A stretch of DNA of 64,000 nucleotides from Thunnus maccoyii (Eukaryota > Chordata > Actinopteri > Scombriformes > Scombridae), in the NCBI RefSeq assembly GCF_910596095.1, contig NC_056551.1:14711501-14775500 (forward strand). The letters run 5' to 3'. The notes below the pieces were generated by a model. It was not told the origin of the DNA. It made no database searches and worked only from the letters and a program-made list of their open reading frames with translations. The first letter of the stretch is position 1. Each line of letters starts with the position of its first letter. Positions 1 to 13,170 of the stretch are shown here, one piece after another. A program made the translations under genes and the position numbers.

Positions 1-704
1 ATGTATATAGTAATTAGTAGTAAGTATTGGGAGAATAACTTTGAATCAGTACCAGACATACATGGACAGAGATACTGACAACAACTCTGAGATCAGAACA
101 TATAACAAAAAAACAATCTATGGGGCAGAGAGATGTGATGTGATGTAGCCACTCACATGCGCTGCCAGGTATAAACACTGTGTCGGTCTGGTGTCTGGCT
201 GGTGGAGTAAAGATAAACAGTCAGCCATGTATAAACACAGCCGTGCTGAGTCCGACCCTCACGCTCGGAGCAACAGGACAACAGCAGACAACAGACAAAG
301 AGTAGGCAATGCACCAAATATGATCCTGGCTCCCAAATACAAGTTTCCCAGAGGATCAAGAACATTTAGAGGAACTCAGGATTTTAGTATATATTGATTT
401 CCTGTAAAATAGTTCCATGTGTCAAATACATCCAAATTTGCGGACACTATGTCTGATTTCAGTATTAGACATATGGACATCCATAGTTAAGCAATGACTT
501 GAATTTTGTATATTTTTCACACATACATACAAACAGTTGACTATGTGGCATAGTAGTTACTTGGAAATATCATTGGTGTCTGGGTTTTCTTGACAAAACG
601 AATGATGCAACAAGAAGCACCTGACAAGCATTTAGCTAACATAAATTCTTCACTGTTAGATGACGGTCCAGGTTTTAGTTATGAGAATGTTTTGTTGTTT
701 CCAG
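1..704 (+). other. GIT2: GIT2 intron (partial, 5' edge of window)
   Basis: This AT-rich DNA precedes the first recognisable GIT2 exon and ends in a good acceptor (pyrimidine tract, then CCAG at 701-704). I looked for the preceding GIT2 exon, which should encode the end of the ARF-GAP domain, and did not find it here. No other coding segment or repeat is recognised. Confidence 0.7.
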
Positions 705-3700
705 TCCCAACAAGACAGAGTTCATCAAGGCCAAATACCAGATGCTCGCGTATGTTCATCGGATGCCTTGTCGGGAGGATGACAGTGTAACCGCAAAAGA
801 CCTCAGCAAGGTGAGAAATTGCTCTATTTTTGTTTTCTGTGTTAATTCCTCTTCATTTGCTCACTTTTGTGAGATGTAGGACAACCTTGTCTCATGTGAA
901 TAAGCTTTTCGGAGGCTGTGAAACCAAAAGCAGTGTGGTGAAAGAAAGCCAAATGTTTGTCTTTTGTACGGCAGAGGTTGCACCCACTGGCTGTTTGGTT
1001 TGTAACTTTAATATCTTTTACCATTTCATGTAAATTTCAGAAATGGCTTTGGCCTGTTTATAGATTCATTATTCACTGCAGCTGCTGCAGGATTCTGCCA
1101 CTCATATTTTCTCATACTGGTCACGCTAGGACTAGACTATCAAATAGTATAACCCGTCTGACCTCCGCTGCCTCTATTTCACACTCCTCTTGGATTTGTG
1201 CTCTGAATTCTATATTATTCCTTAGAAATAGTTGAACCACAAGCTGGAATCGTGATTTATAAAGAGAAAAGTGTGTGTAGGTGAATGCAAGGAAGGTATA
1301 AAAATCTATTTTTTGTTTCATGCAGGAATGTTTATCTTTAATACACCCTTAAATGTATATTATCTGTGCACCTTTTCAAAAAATATTAAGTTGGTGTATC
1401 CCTTAATTGCGATAATCTTATCTTTTATTTAAAGAATATTTGCAGCATGATAATACATCATGTCACAAAGAACAAAGCAACCAGATGTTAACACAGTAGA
1501 GCCATTCAGTCAGAATGGACAAAGTATTCATCGAAACATTTCCAGCAGCAACTGAAGGTGTTGTCTCTCAGTACTGGACGGGTGTACTTAATGAAACCAG
1601 CACTGTGTTTATGCACTTAACAATCAAATTAAAACAAACTACTCCTGGTTCTCCATACAGCAACTGCATTCCAGTGTTCGGACGGGGAACATGGAGACCT
1701 GCCTCAGACTCTTATCTTTGGGAGCACAGGCCAACTTCTTCCATCCAGTAGGTGGAATAAGCAAAAAACAAATGATGTTAGGTGGTAAGTCGACATAATA
1801 CTAATGCATAATCAATGTCTTGTGTTTTTTGGCACCACAGGAGAAAGGAAACACTCCATTGCACATAGCAGCAAAAGCGGGACAAATGTTACAAGCAGAA
1901 CTGTTGGCAGTTTATGGAGCTGATCCCGGGGCTCTGGACTCCAGTGGGAAGACCCCCATCGATTATGCAAGGTAAAACATGGCCTATGTTTTTAATTTAA
2001 CGCTTGTTAATCTGTTTATTTGCACCACTGAGTTTTTTGATTGGATTCTTTAGGTTTTTGCAGTGAGAGCCCTGTACCAACACTGCATAATGTTAATTAA
2101 CACCATTTATAATTTTAGAGAAACCGCAATATGGAACTTATTGTTTTGAAGCATTGAGGTGTATTTAAAGTCATGGTTTGGAAAGTTCACTGGCCACCTC
2201 TGTCACCTGTGATTTCTGGTGAATCTTTGTTATAATTTTGCATTGTTAGCGTGCTGCTTTTTCCTTTTTTCATTGTGTGGTACCCATGACCACCCTGTAG
2301 TGTGGCTGCACGCATTACATAAATAGACACAGTGCATCTTACTGTCAGCTGTGCCACAGGAAATGATACATATCCTTCAGAGATTTAAGCTTGTACATAA
2401 AAACAAACAGATGTGTGAGTGCAATATGTTCACTATAATACGTATTGATGTGTAAAATATTGTACATTGTCACTTAAAACAAAAGTGACAGAAAGTAAAC
2501 AACTACATAAAGGTTTGGTACAAAAATGTCTTTGTTAGAAATCAGAAAAAAAACAGCTAAAGTGGCTAAAATATTTTCCATTCCTTGCACTACAATGAAC
2601 ACTGGACACAGACCCGGTGGCATTATCTCAGTGTCTGACTAATTCAATAAGAGTATGACTAACCGAGGTAGGGGGGAAGGAAAAATTATGTAGCACAGTG
2701 TGCTAGTTGACTCTGCTTGACTAGTTTAGCAAAAGCTGGAATGAAGACCTACAAAATAAAAGATTAAGAAAAAAAAGGTAAGGTAGCTGATTGTGATTTG
2801 ACCCACGGACCTTCTGCTCTATTTGTTTGCTCTATAGATTACTTAGAAACTGAGTTACCCAACCAGAGTTGTGCTCTAAATGAGAAACATTGTTTTTGTG
2901 AATTTTATGGACACAAGTGTTTGATTAATTTAAAGGCATCCTACCCGAGGCATTTTTTAACCTTAGTATGGGGCTGTATATCTGAAACATGCTCTTTTAT
3001 TTCTAATCTGTGCAGACAAGCTGGGCATCAGGAGCTTGCAGAGCGGCTAGTGGAGATCCAGTATGAACTCACTGACCGGTTAACATTTTACCTTTGTGGT
3101 AGGAGACCAGGTAAGTAGGCACAACAAGCACAGCTGCTGTCTGGAATTTGAGAATTAATGTTGTTTTTTTTATATATGTTAATCACATTATGTCTTTGTT
3201 GTGTTGTAGATCACAGAAATGGGCAACACTTCATCATTCCACAGATGGCAGACAGGTAATAGCTATGCACCACATCATACAGATAACAATACAAAGTGAT
3301 ATTATCAGCTCCTACAGGTTATGGGCTACTAGTCAATGCTATATGGGTTACTTTTGTTCTGTACAATCTTCTTCCTCAATCTTTTTCTTATGCTGCGTTC
3401 TTTTGATGGATAAGAAATAAGTAAGTATATTTGTACTTTTGCTATTGGATGTCTGCTTGTTTGTGTGGAATTTTGTTAGAATAAAAATAAATTATTTAAA
3501 TCTTTCATCCAAAGCAGTCTGGATTTGTCAGAGTTTGCAAAAGCTGCAAAGAAGAAGCTTCAGTCTGTAAGACATTTTACACTTCATTTTTTTTTCCTGT
3601 GAGATCCAAAATAGATTCTCATTTAACTTCCTGTTTACAAGCGAACCACAAATTCTGCTTTATTTTGTTTTAGCTAAGTAACCATCAGTTTGAAGAACTC

Positions 3701-6555
3701 GCCATGGATGTTTATGATGAAGTCGACAGAAGAGAAACAGATGCAGGTAAATATCCATGAAAAGTAAAAAACACACAGTATTTAATTTGTCATGCTTTGT
3801 AAGATGTGTGATGAACTATCAGCGATATCTTGTGGTGGTGGGTTTTTTTTTTTTCTCAGTGTGGTTGGCTACTCAGAACCACAGTACACTTGTGACAGAT
3901 ACCACAGTTGTGCCTTTTCTGCCTGTCAATCCTGAGTACTCATCTACCAGAAACCAGGCAAGTGCTAACACAAGTTTGAACTTTTAACTTCTTCATTCTG
4001 TAAACCGGATTTAACACTGCTGACATGTTGTAATGTTTGTTATATTTGCTTCCTCAGGGTCGTCAAAAATTGGCAAGGTTTAGTGCTCACGAATTTGCCA
4101 CCTTGGTCATTGATATTCTAACCGATGCTAAACGTCGGCAGTGGGGTAACTCTTGCGACAGTCCCAGAGGTACAGTTTGTTTCAGTTTGTAGTTTTGACC
4201 TTGAATTTGCTTGCTAATTACTTTTGTTTTGGGTTTTATTAATGTTTCTATTGCAATGAATGTCTGATTAGCCTATAAAATCAAAATTGGTTGATGCAAA
4301 TAAGATGCAGAAAGTCAGCATTGAATTTTACATTCAAATGTGGGCTCAGCTATAAAGGCCACAATCAGAATGTAGGCCATGTGTGTTGATGTTTGTGCAA
4401 AAAAGTGCAAAACACGGATTGTGATTTAGGGCTTTAATAATGAAAACTCCTGCATTCTGTAAGTTATAGCAAACCACATTACAGCCTGTTTACTTCCTTG
4501 TGCATACTCAAGGAAGACTGTTAGGGGTGTATTCTGCAAGTGAAATGTGGTCCTTAGCTATTTGATTTAGACCGCTGCCTCTAGCCAGTGGGGCTTGTTT
4601 GATCCCTAATCCTTTGATCTGATGGTCTGCCTTCAGAGAACGTAGAGCTGATCCTTCAGGGAATAGACAGTTGCCATAACAGCGAGAGCCAGGACAATGA
4701 CCAGCCAGATTACGACAGTGTGGCATCAGACGAAGACCCAGTACAAGAGGCAACCTGTGGAGACAGCTGCAATGATGGGAGGACCAAGGTGAAAGTCTTT
4801 TCGAACCTGCTAATATTCTGATTCTGGTATTTTAACTTTTTAAACTGATCAAATGAATCTCATCCTATGTAACCTGTTCTGCTGCAGAGCTCTGAGTCGT
4901 CTGACCTCTCTGACGGACCAATCACAGTGCAAGAATTTATGGAGGTGAAGAGCGCCCTAACTGCATCAGAAGCCAAAATACAGCAACTTCTTAAAGTCAA
5001 CTGTCACCTCAGTGAAGAACTGCGAATGATGCAGAGCAAGGTCAGTTACTTCACATGTCATCCATAAGCAAAGTTTCTTTTTGTTTGCAGGGATGCATTC
5101 AAACTCGGCATCCGTACTCTGAGCTGTGCATTACACTCATAATTTGATTTATGTCACATTAATTAGATGGTAGTACATATCAATATTTAAAGATCCATAA
5201 TGAGGGGTCCCTTTGTAATGAATTAATGGTATTTACATCCTCATTAGCATTACAAACAATATGCCTTGTGACATTAATGCAAAAGCCAGTTATTGATAAC
5301 ACTCCTCTTTTCACTTCCTTCCCCCATGAGTGCAATGTACTAGACGAGTGAAGTGCATTTAACAGTGTTAGAGACTTTCTCTCTGAATAACTCTAACATG
5401 CAGGCAGGATTAAAAAGTTAGCCTGTGTGTGCCATACTTCGTCATTCTTCATGTCACCAGAGAATTTATTAATTTGATTTCACTCTTGGACGCTAGTTAT
5501 TTATGCTAAGGTTATGCCTGTTTGAATATGTCAGGCATGGCCTCCTCCCTATTTAAAATTATACAGTTCATGAATTTGTAGTTGTGGGGGAAGACCATGT
5601 TTTGACGTATAAATGGGTCAAGTGCTATAGGAGATTATAATTCAGTACTGGCTGAAATTCTTCACTTCTAGAGAAAATGGCTGCTGTGTTTCTGGATGGG
5701 GAAATTCCTGTGCGAATAATTAACATTCACCAGACTTCCCCTGCTATGCCATTCAGTGAAATAGATTGGATGTTGCAGTTCTTTGTGCTAAAAGAGAATG
5801 TGGGTTCATACAAAGGTCCAAGTCAGATATCAGAAATACTAATCCACAAATGATAACCCAGGAGGACTTAAGGCTCCATCACCTCCAGAATGCTCGTAGC
5901 AAGTACTGGCAATAGATTATTTTTTCTATTCCAGACATATGTATCACATCAATCAATTCTTTATTTCTTAGTAGTTCAAAAAAAAAAAAGTAGATTTTCC
6001 TACTTGGCCCCAGTGGTATTTAGAAATGCACATAGTTTTACTTGCTGAGGTTTTGAGGAAATCCTCCTCTGTTATTAAGATTTCTACCAGAACTGAATAG
6101 CAGCGTCTGTTTCTAGAAACAATATCCCAGTTATTCAGCACACTACACATACCTTGGTGTGGACAGTTATCAGTATTCTCACCAATTTCTTCAGTAGAAA
6201 ATAGTTCCCAAATAAAGGGGGTTGACGGGATTTTATGAAAATTGGTACTTTGTTAACAGTACAAAGCATTTGTGCCATAATTCACAATTGGCATTAGCAT
6301 TAGACGCCCAGTTATTCGGGCTATTTCATCTCATACCCCCTATGACTTCTATTTGCCTCAGTTGCTCCTGCTCAACACAGCACCTGCTTATATTGCCAGG
6401 TGTGTCATGCTATGAATAGACCAAATTTTTATGCTTAGAATTTATGCTGTGTATAAAAAAGACAAGAAGGTTAAGCTACCTATGCACCCATTTTGGATGA
6501 TGGCAGCATATCATCTGGTTTTCTTCGATGCCTCAGAGTTCTCCACAGTCCAGCT

Positions 6556-6612
<57 letters not shown>

Positions 6613-9600
6613 TCTTGGCAGAGAGTCAGTGTTAACACAATGTACTGCCTCCTCCTGCTGGTTTATTTACTCCCCAACCATGCTGCTTTTTCCAGACAAA
6701 CGTAACCTTCCTCTACCCTCGCCTCGTGCACCCACCCAAACCTCAGTTCTAAGACACAAATGGACTCAAAACATTTCCTAACATATAAGTTTAACATATA
6801 AGTTTATCTAACAAGCCTCTAACACTCTTAGTTCAAAATTCATTGCTTATTTTCACAGTCAGACACAGTGAGACAAAGAACCAAACTGTAGGCAACAATG
6901 CTTTGTGTTAGCCTGGTAGTACTTACCTCTCTATGCCCTTTACTCTTGACGCTCTCTGTAGGTTTTATAGTTTATTTGTTATCCAATTTGTTGACTTCAT
7001 GTGATAATTTACATAATAGTAGAGACTCTAATTGTAGACAGAACACTAAACACTCAAATTTCTCATTGCTCTTTTCAGTTTCTAAGTGCAGCTTATGTAA
7101 ATAAGGGCAACCACTTATGCTGCAGTTTCTCAAGGGATTGTACTGAAGGAGTTACTGTCAACACACAGTGTCAGCATTTTATCTGCCAAAGAAACAAACT
7201 ATTTGTTGTGAGAAAAACGTAGACGAGAAACCAGAAACACCACAAAGGTGAAGAGGAGCTCACTGGAGGCTTAGCCGTATTCTACTCCATTATTGATGTT
7301 TGGCCAAGCTTTTGTAAGGAGATCATCCCCCAGCTACGGCTGAATTGAAAGATGTTTTGTTCTCCTCAGCTCAACTCCCTGCAAACTGAAAACACAACAC
7401 TGCGATGGCAAACCCCCAGCGGACAACAACACCTCCAGGGGCCCTTTGGTCGACACCCACCCCGCGGGGGCCGAGCCATGTCCATGTACGAGACGGGTTC
7501 TTCTCCGAGGCAGTACCCCCACCGAGGCGAGACAGCCCGGCAAGAGGATGGAGTCGTTTTACAACCGTTCCCGACCAACGTAAGCACAGAAGCACCAGTG
7601 TTCCTGCTCAGTTCAGTCTTCACAAGACAAAATAATAATGCCTGGCTTTGGGGCTGGTGTTGGTTTGTCATTCATTCATTCATTCATTCATTCAGTCATT
7701 CATTCATTGCATCTCAATAGAGTATGCTCAACTTGGTTTGAACCCTTTCTAGATTGGGAGGGGTCCTTTGGGGACGGCTGCTTCCTCCCTCCCTACCTTC
7801 CCCTCTTCCCTGTCCTGGTCGTGGGATGAGAGATCTCGAAGGGTTAAGTACTGAAGTTCCCCTCGGTTCAGAGGCAGCCCCAGGGGACGGTGAAAACTGT
7901 CCCCCTGCTCGACCCACCAGTCTTCTCTCTCCTGATTTGTGTCTTTAAGCTGCTTTTTTTTTTTTTATCAGTGTCGCCTGCCTGCCTGCATGCACCACAG
8001 TGCATCTGCTACAGTTCAGTTATCTGAACAACCCTAGTTCTTTTTCTCCACAGAGAACCTCAACCAGAGCTGCTTTGACTCAAGTAAACATCTGAAGAGA
8101 TGATGAAATCCTGCAGTTTGAATGATCAGAATGCAGGGTCCAATATCCAAAGATAGATAGAAAGATAGATAAAATGGCTCGTCACAATGTGCTTATTAGT
8201 CTTGGCTACTGTTAAAAGCACCCACAGTTTACATCAGGATTTCTTTGCATCTACTAATACGCACTGCGTTACGCCTTGGACACGACATGGTTTTATATTT
8301 CCTGTCCTTTTCTCTTCATCTCCTTTAAAACCAAATGTCTGATACTATGAACTTGGCTTTGTTTTTCAGAAATGCATGATTCTGATTTCTTTGTGCCTAC
8401 AGTCGCTGTGGTAATACATTTGTTCTAATCCTACAGTGTATACTGTATTATCTGATTGATGGTAATCCACTCATGTCCCTATAGGGCTGTAGTCTGGAAG
8501 GACAGAGCACTATGCTGGAGAATGACTATGATATAACGCCCAACCACTCTGAGCTGGAGGAGTCTGGGTAAGATCTATTTGTATTAACTCTGTACCCTAC
8601 TTTGAAATTCACTGTAAACAGATTTTAGATTTTAAAACCGAGACTGTTTCCTCTTTGAAGATTTGGAAACATTTCTACCGTCACTGATATGAAACCAAAA
8701 AACCCACAATTTCTTTAGAAAACCAGCAGATTGGTTCTTCGAATTAATACATTAAAAAAACATTTTTGCTATAGACCAGCTCTTTGAAGCTTTGCAGGGT
8801 TTAGTAAACATATTGCAGCAGTAGGACTTTGCACCTGTTTGACGTAAGCAACAGCCAGTAGCCTTTGGTTGTTTTTTTCCATTTACGCACATGTAGTGGT
8901 GAATATAGTTACTCCAATTGCTTATTTGTTTAGCAGCTATGAAATAGATTGACCTAGTTTTCTATTTTCTCCAACAAGAGAAGACTTACTATAGCACATT
9001 CGCAGTTAAAGGAAGTACTATTATACTTTTTTGGGATGTTTTTTCATAAAGATGTTTATGTTTAATTCACATTCAGTGCACTGCAAATCAGAATAAATCT
9101 CTTCTTATTAATTGGAAAAGTATTTTAAAAAAAAATCTGTCTTTTAGGAATTTCAGTGCATATTGCAGTAATCAGTGATAATTTGTTGTTGCTGTTTTTT
9201 TTCTTCTTGCATTTTTAGCAGCCCCCTTCCAGCCTCTGAAGCCGTGGAGACAGAGGAGGAGGGTGAGGAAGATTCCACCCTGCCGTGCACAGAGGATGTC
9301 ATCTGTAAGACGGAGCAGATCACTAAGAACATACAGGAGCTTCTGAGAGCTGCCCAGGAGACCAAACACGAAAGGTATTAAATGTGTGAAATATAACATC
9401 AAATATATTAAAAGTTGTTTGATATTAATAAAAGTCATTTCTCATCATTTGATGCGCTGTAAATCACAGTTTGCACTGTCAGGCATCAGGCAGTTTTATG
9501 CGAAATCTAAGAATCTATATTTGTCTGTGTGGCCTTCTGAAGAGGGGAAAAAGTGCTTTATCCTCTGTCTCGGCTGCTTCTAGGTCAGTGGTTTCTAATA

Positions 9601-11071
9601 GTTGTCCTCAGGGCCTAAGACACTGCTGGCTTTCTTTCATTCTAGCCAGCTAACCAGTGACTGATTTACACCGGTGTAGCAAGGCCAATGCAGTTAACCA
9701 CATGATATAGAAACCAGCAGTACTCTGGTCCCAGAAACAAGGATTAAGAGCTCTTTGTAAACTGGCCTCTATCCCGGTGTCCTAGAGACTGTATGTCTGC
9801 TGGGGGTAGGCCCTGTGTCTAATGCAGCTGACAGGAAACCCCACACAATCACATATTCCCCCATGATCAGCCAAATCCACAGCGATATCCAAATTTAGTC
9901 CATTTGCCATTTGTCTTTTTAATTTTTTGTGAGATACGCTGTAGCTGACATTTTGCCTCGGTCTGTCTGTTGGCTTCACTGGGTTCTGATGGTTAGAAAA
10001 TGGGTCCTAACCAAACCACAGAGACCCCCCATATAGTCTCAGCTCTCATGGTGGTCCTCAATGAGCACAAATACTATGAAACTTTGAACAGCATGTTCCA
10101 AGATATCACTAGTCTAATCCAGGCTTTCACAGCTTGATTATTGGCTTCTGCTGTGAGGATATTGGTCTCTTGGGTCAAATAAAATTGCTTTCAGGTTGAG
10201 TGTAAGTCATGATGTTGATGTAGTTGTCCTTTCGTGCTACACCTTATTTCTTCTGGAAGGTTGCACCGCTGCCATGCATTCAGTATAGTTAGTAACACCA
10301 TCAAATACAGTAGATAAGCAGTGGGCCAAACATTGCAGATGCAGTTTCCCATTTTTTTGGATATTCTTTGCTGGATTAAACATCTTCATGACACAAAATA
10401 GGACAAGTATATTTCCTCAGGCTGCTATTTTTTGATGTCCATGGCGAGGAATTTTTGTGGTGGCTCTGGATCACTCATTCAGCCTTTTGTCCGTTTCCCA
10501 CAGCTTTCTGCCCTGTTCAGAAAAGATCTGCATGGCTGTGTCGGAGATGGCCGCCCTGTTTCCCAAGGTAAGATGACTCCCACCAACAGCTTGTTGTCCC
10601 TTCCCCCAAGTAATTAAAGGATTTGTTGTTTGTTTTGTAAACAGCCAAAGGGAATATAACATGACATGTGTAGATGGGTTGTCCCAGTTCATTGCATTAC
10701 TTCGTTTTATGTTTACTATTTATTGGATTACTTAGTTTTATGTTTACCCACACACACACACAGAGTGCCCATGAGCCTGCTGACCACAATGAGACTTTAT
10801 TTATGGACGTTGCCATTTCAGTCCCTTATCAAGTCTCCATCATCTCTACTTTCCCTCACAGAGGCCGTCCTCGGAGACCGTGCGAGGGTCTCTGTGTCTG
10901 CTCACTTCAAGCGCCAGCAGGCTGCACGGAGAGTGCCAGAAGGCCGCAGAGCACAACCCCTGCCCGTCAGACATCCAGCTGGTCACTCAGCAGGTCATCC
11001 AGTGCGCCTATGACATTGCCAAAGCTGCCAAGCAACTTGTCACTGTGACAACCAAAGAAAACAACAACTAA
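705..11071 (+). CDS. GIT2: ARF GTPase-activating protein GIT2, 3' portion (17 exons)
   Basis: GIT2 is a scaffold that inactivates ARF GTPases and carries PIX/PAK complexes to paxillin at focal adhesions. Exons: 705-810, 1661-1747, 1841-1971, 3016-3110, 3210-3255, 3515-3566, 3674-3746, 3860-3957, 4058-4169, 4637-4788, 4888-5040, 7370-7579, 7753-7842, 8485-8567, 9219-9374, 10504-10567, 10862-11071. Phases agree throughout and give 638 residues. Seen in order: the segment after the ARF-GAP (FIKAKYQMLAYVHRMPCRED), ankyrin repeats (KGNTPLHIAAKAGQ), Spa2-homology units (FEELAMDVYDEVDRRE and ARFSAHEFATLVIDI), a coiled coil (VQEFMEVKSALTASEAK), MSMYETGS, and the FAT-like paxillin-binding end (QQVIQCAYDIAKAAKQLV, terminating TKENNN). 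GIT2 is preferred over GIT1 because of SQDNDQPDYDSVASDED, DGPITVQEFMEVK and the C-terminal TKENNN. The ARF-GAP zinc finger lies left of the window. The intron at 3958 uses a GC donor. Confidence 0.96.
5041..7369 (+). other. GIT2: GIT2 intron, 2.3 kb
   Basis: This intron lies between the coiled-coil exon and the MSMYETGS exon. It is AT-rich non-coding DNA with one clear tetranucleotide microsatellite at 6555-6611. I found no extra exon with supporting phase or homology. Confidence 0.7.
6555..6611. repeat. (TTTC)n microsatellite
   Basis: About fourteen uninterrupted TTTC units within a GIT2 intron. The length is likely to vary between individuals. Confidence 0.97.
7669..7708. repeat. (CATT)n microsatellite
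   Basis: CATT/ATTC units with one interruption (CAGT), just upstream of GIT2 exon 7753-7842. Confidence 0.95.
7753..7842 (+). CDS. GIT2: GIT2 alternative exon (30 codons, Ser-rich insert)
   Basis: This 90-nt exon is phase 0 at both ends. Its acceptor is CCCTTTCTAG and its donor is AGG followed by GTTAAG. The translation begins IGRGPLG and contains SSLPTFPSSLSWSWDE and RSRR. It matches the human GIT2 segment I recall as IGRSALVT...SSLPSFPSTLSWSRDE, which is alternatively spliced. Skipping it keeps the frame (QPFPTN to GCSLEGQ). It is listed separately because it is easily missed. Confidence 0.88.
9375..10503 (+). other. GIT2: GIT2 intron, 1.1 kb
   Basis: This intron separates the exon ending AAQETKHE from the exon encoding LPCSEKICMAVSEMAALFPK. 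Around 9590-9760 the sequence (GTCAGTGGTTTCTAA, TGTCCTCAGGGCC) resembles an old interspersed fish repeat, but I could not define its ends. Nothing else is recognised. Confidence 0.5.
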
Positions 11072-11407
11072 CTAAACCCCCCCCCCAAAAAAAACACTTC
11101 TGATACACCCAAAATACAACTTGAAACAACCTTAAATAATGTTGCTAATTTCAACTTAATCAGTGTTACCACCATTTTTTTGTTTTCCTATATTATACAT
11201 AGAAATATTCACATACATTCCTTGAGGTGGGAAAATATTACAATGCAAAATTACTGATCAATCAAAAGCTTTATTTATTTTCTTGTTTTTGTACCATGGT
11301 AATACAGAGTAAACATCTTTTTAAAGATGTAGGAGAAAACCTGTTCTCATTCTTTACCTCACAAGGAGATAACAGTTAAATCCACACAATTTCCAAAAGT
11401 GCAATGT

Positions 11408-11438
11408 TGTGTGTGTGTGTCTATATATATATATATAA
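11408..11438. repeat. (GT)n(TA)n dinucleotide run
   Basis: GT units are followed by TA units in the GIT2 3' UTR region. A second, interrupted GT run with GC variants lies at 11940-11999. Confidence 0.9.
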
Positions 11439-13170
11439 AACAATTAGAACAACAAGCAGTTGAGCCTTCTACATTGTACTTTTCTACCATAGTATTTTAG
11501 TGGACACTTAAGGTCATCAACTGTTCTTCTTGAGGTCTGGTGTCTGGCATGGCTGAGCTGCCAAAGAGGACCAAAAGTCTGCAAGACACCCGTCATCAAG
11601 GATCAGAATAGATGAATCTTAATCTACACCAGTGACACCAGGTTAATCTTCCTTTCAAATTTCAAATGTTTTTTTTTTTTTTTTTTTAAAGATGCAATGA
11701 CAGTATTTAACCTTGAATCATTGTGATGCCACTTGCTAGGAGTTCAAATGTTTGTTTAGTAAGCAAACTGTGATCATGAAAACAGCTTCAGTGCATCGAG
11801 CACCATGTAAGGCCAGCGACAGCGTGCAAACTTTCATTCCATCCAGCAGCTCCAGCAGGTGATCTCACTGTTCAGTCCCTCCACGCTGGTTGAAGACGTG
11901 TTTATAAGTATCAGTAGTTTTTGGAGTTATAATGTTACAGCCATACTTCTGATGTTGTATGTATGTGTGTGAGTGTGTGTGTGTGTGCGTGTGTGCGAGC
12001 GAGCGCAGTTGTCCTCAAAGGCCCATGTGAAATCCATTTTGAATCAATTTTAATAGCATTATGCAAATATATAAAATATATGTATCAATGTAATTCTTTA
12101 TCGAAATAATCCAAATGCTATTCTATTTATAAACTGTATGTCATACCTCTAAGAAAATATCAATGTTTATTTTCATAAGCTTTTGTTTTAACATGTTGCT
12201 CCTCACAGGCAAACGTTTGTTCTGAGGTTTGGGACGTCTCAGCCGGCAGTTAATGTGTAGGCAACTTGTGATTTCTGTTCATTTGGTGTGGTGCTGTAAC
12301 TCCAGTGTGTCAAGATGCTGCCTGTACCGCCTATGGTTTACAATCAATGATGAAGTAAATGTGCTCTCAAAGTTTAGAGTACCTGTTGTAGAACTTGGGT
12401 CTAATGTGTCACTCATTGTTGTGAGCCAGATAAGTTTCAATCAGGGGTGGAAAGAGAAGTAGAATATCCTGCCCAGCTGCAGTACTGTAGCTGTTTCAGT
12501 ATAAATATGCGACCCCTCCCTTTTGGCAGTTTCTCTCCAATTCAGTGATGCTCTTCAAAGTGACGAATGCCTTTTCTTTATAGGAAAGCTTTCTCAAAAA
12601 GTTGCCTAAAGAGGGAATAGCACAGGATGTCATAAAATGCCTTAAACTGCTCTTGAGTACAGATGATTACAGTATTAATGTGTTCTGTTCAGTTTCAAGT
12701 CTTCAAAGTGATCATTTTGTGACAAATCTTAACTCCACTTACTAGTTTTTTCCAGTGATTTTAGCCGCATCTCATGGCTCTGTCAGAGAATGAAGTTTGC
12801 TCACTCGTCATGGAGATAATTTTGTTGCTCATTTCTTTTATTTACTTTTTTTGTTTTGTTTTTATCTTCTTTTGAATAGTGGTCTAATGAGAAAATAGCC
12901 AAAAATAGTCTGTTTTGTTATTAGCTTCCAGTTACTTTCATTTTCTCTTATACACAGATACAATCATTATTTTCATTTTTAAAGGCTAGATAACAGTCAT
13001 CATGTCTGCAAACTCAGTAATGTCCCATTATACAGCAACATCTATTTGTTTGCTGACTTTGGCCACCACAAGCTACTGGTCATACCAGACCAATTAAGGC
13101 TGTTGTGCTTATGAATTCAACTTTTCATTTGTATGATGAAGAATGTGTCATTTCCTCTTTAAAAAGTTAA

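Noticed and set aside
5640-5900. Possible coding segment starting ATGGCTGCTGTGTTTCTGG in a GIT2 intron
   Set aside because: The frame meets stops quickly, has no splice-site support and resembles no family I know.
6431-6781. Open frame reading (FLS)n through the TTTC microsatellite
   Set aside because: The length comes from simple-repeat translation inside a GIT2 intron.
7366-7671. Minus-strand open frames opposite the GIT2 MSMYETGS exon
   Set aside because: The plus strand is a GIT2 exon with correct splice sites and phase; the reverse frames show no homology.
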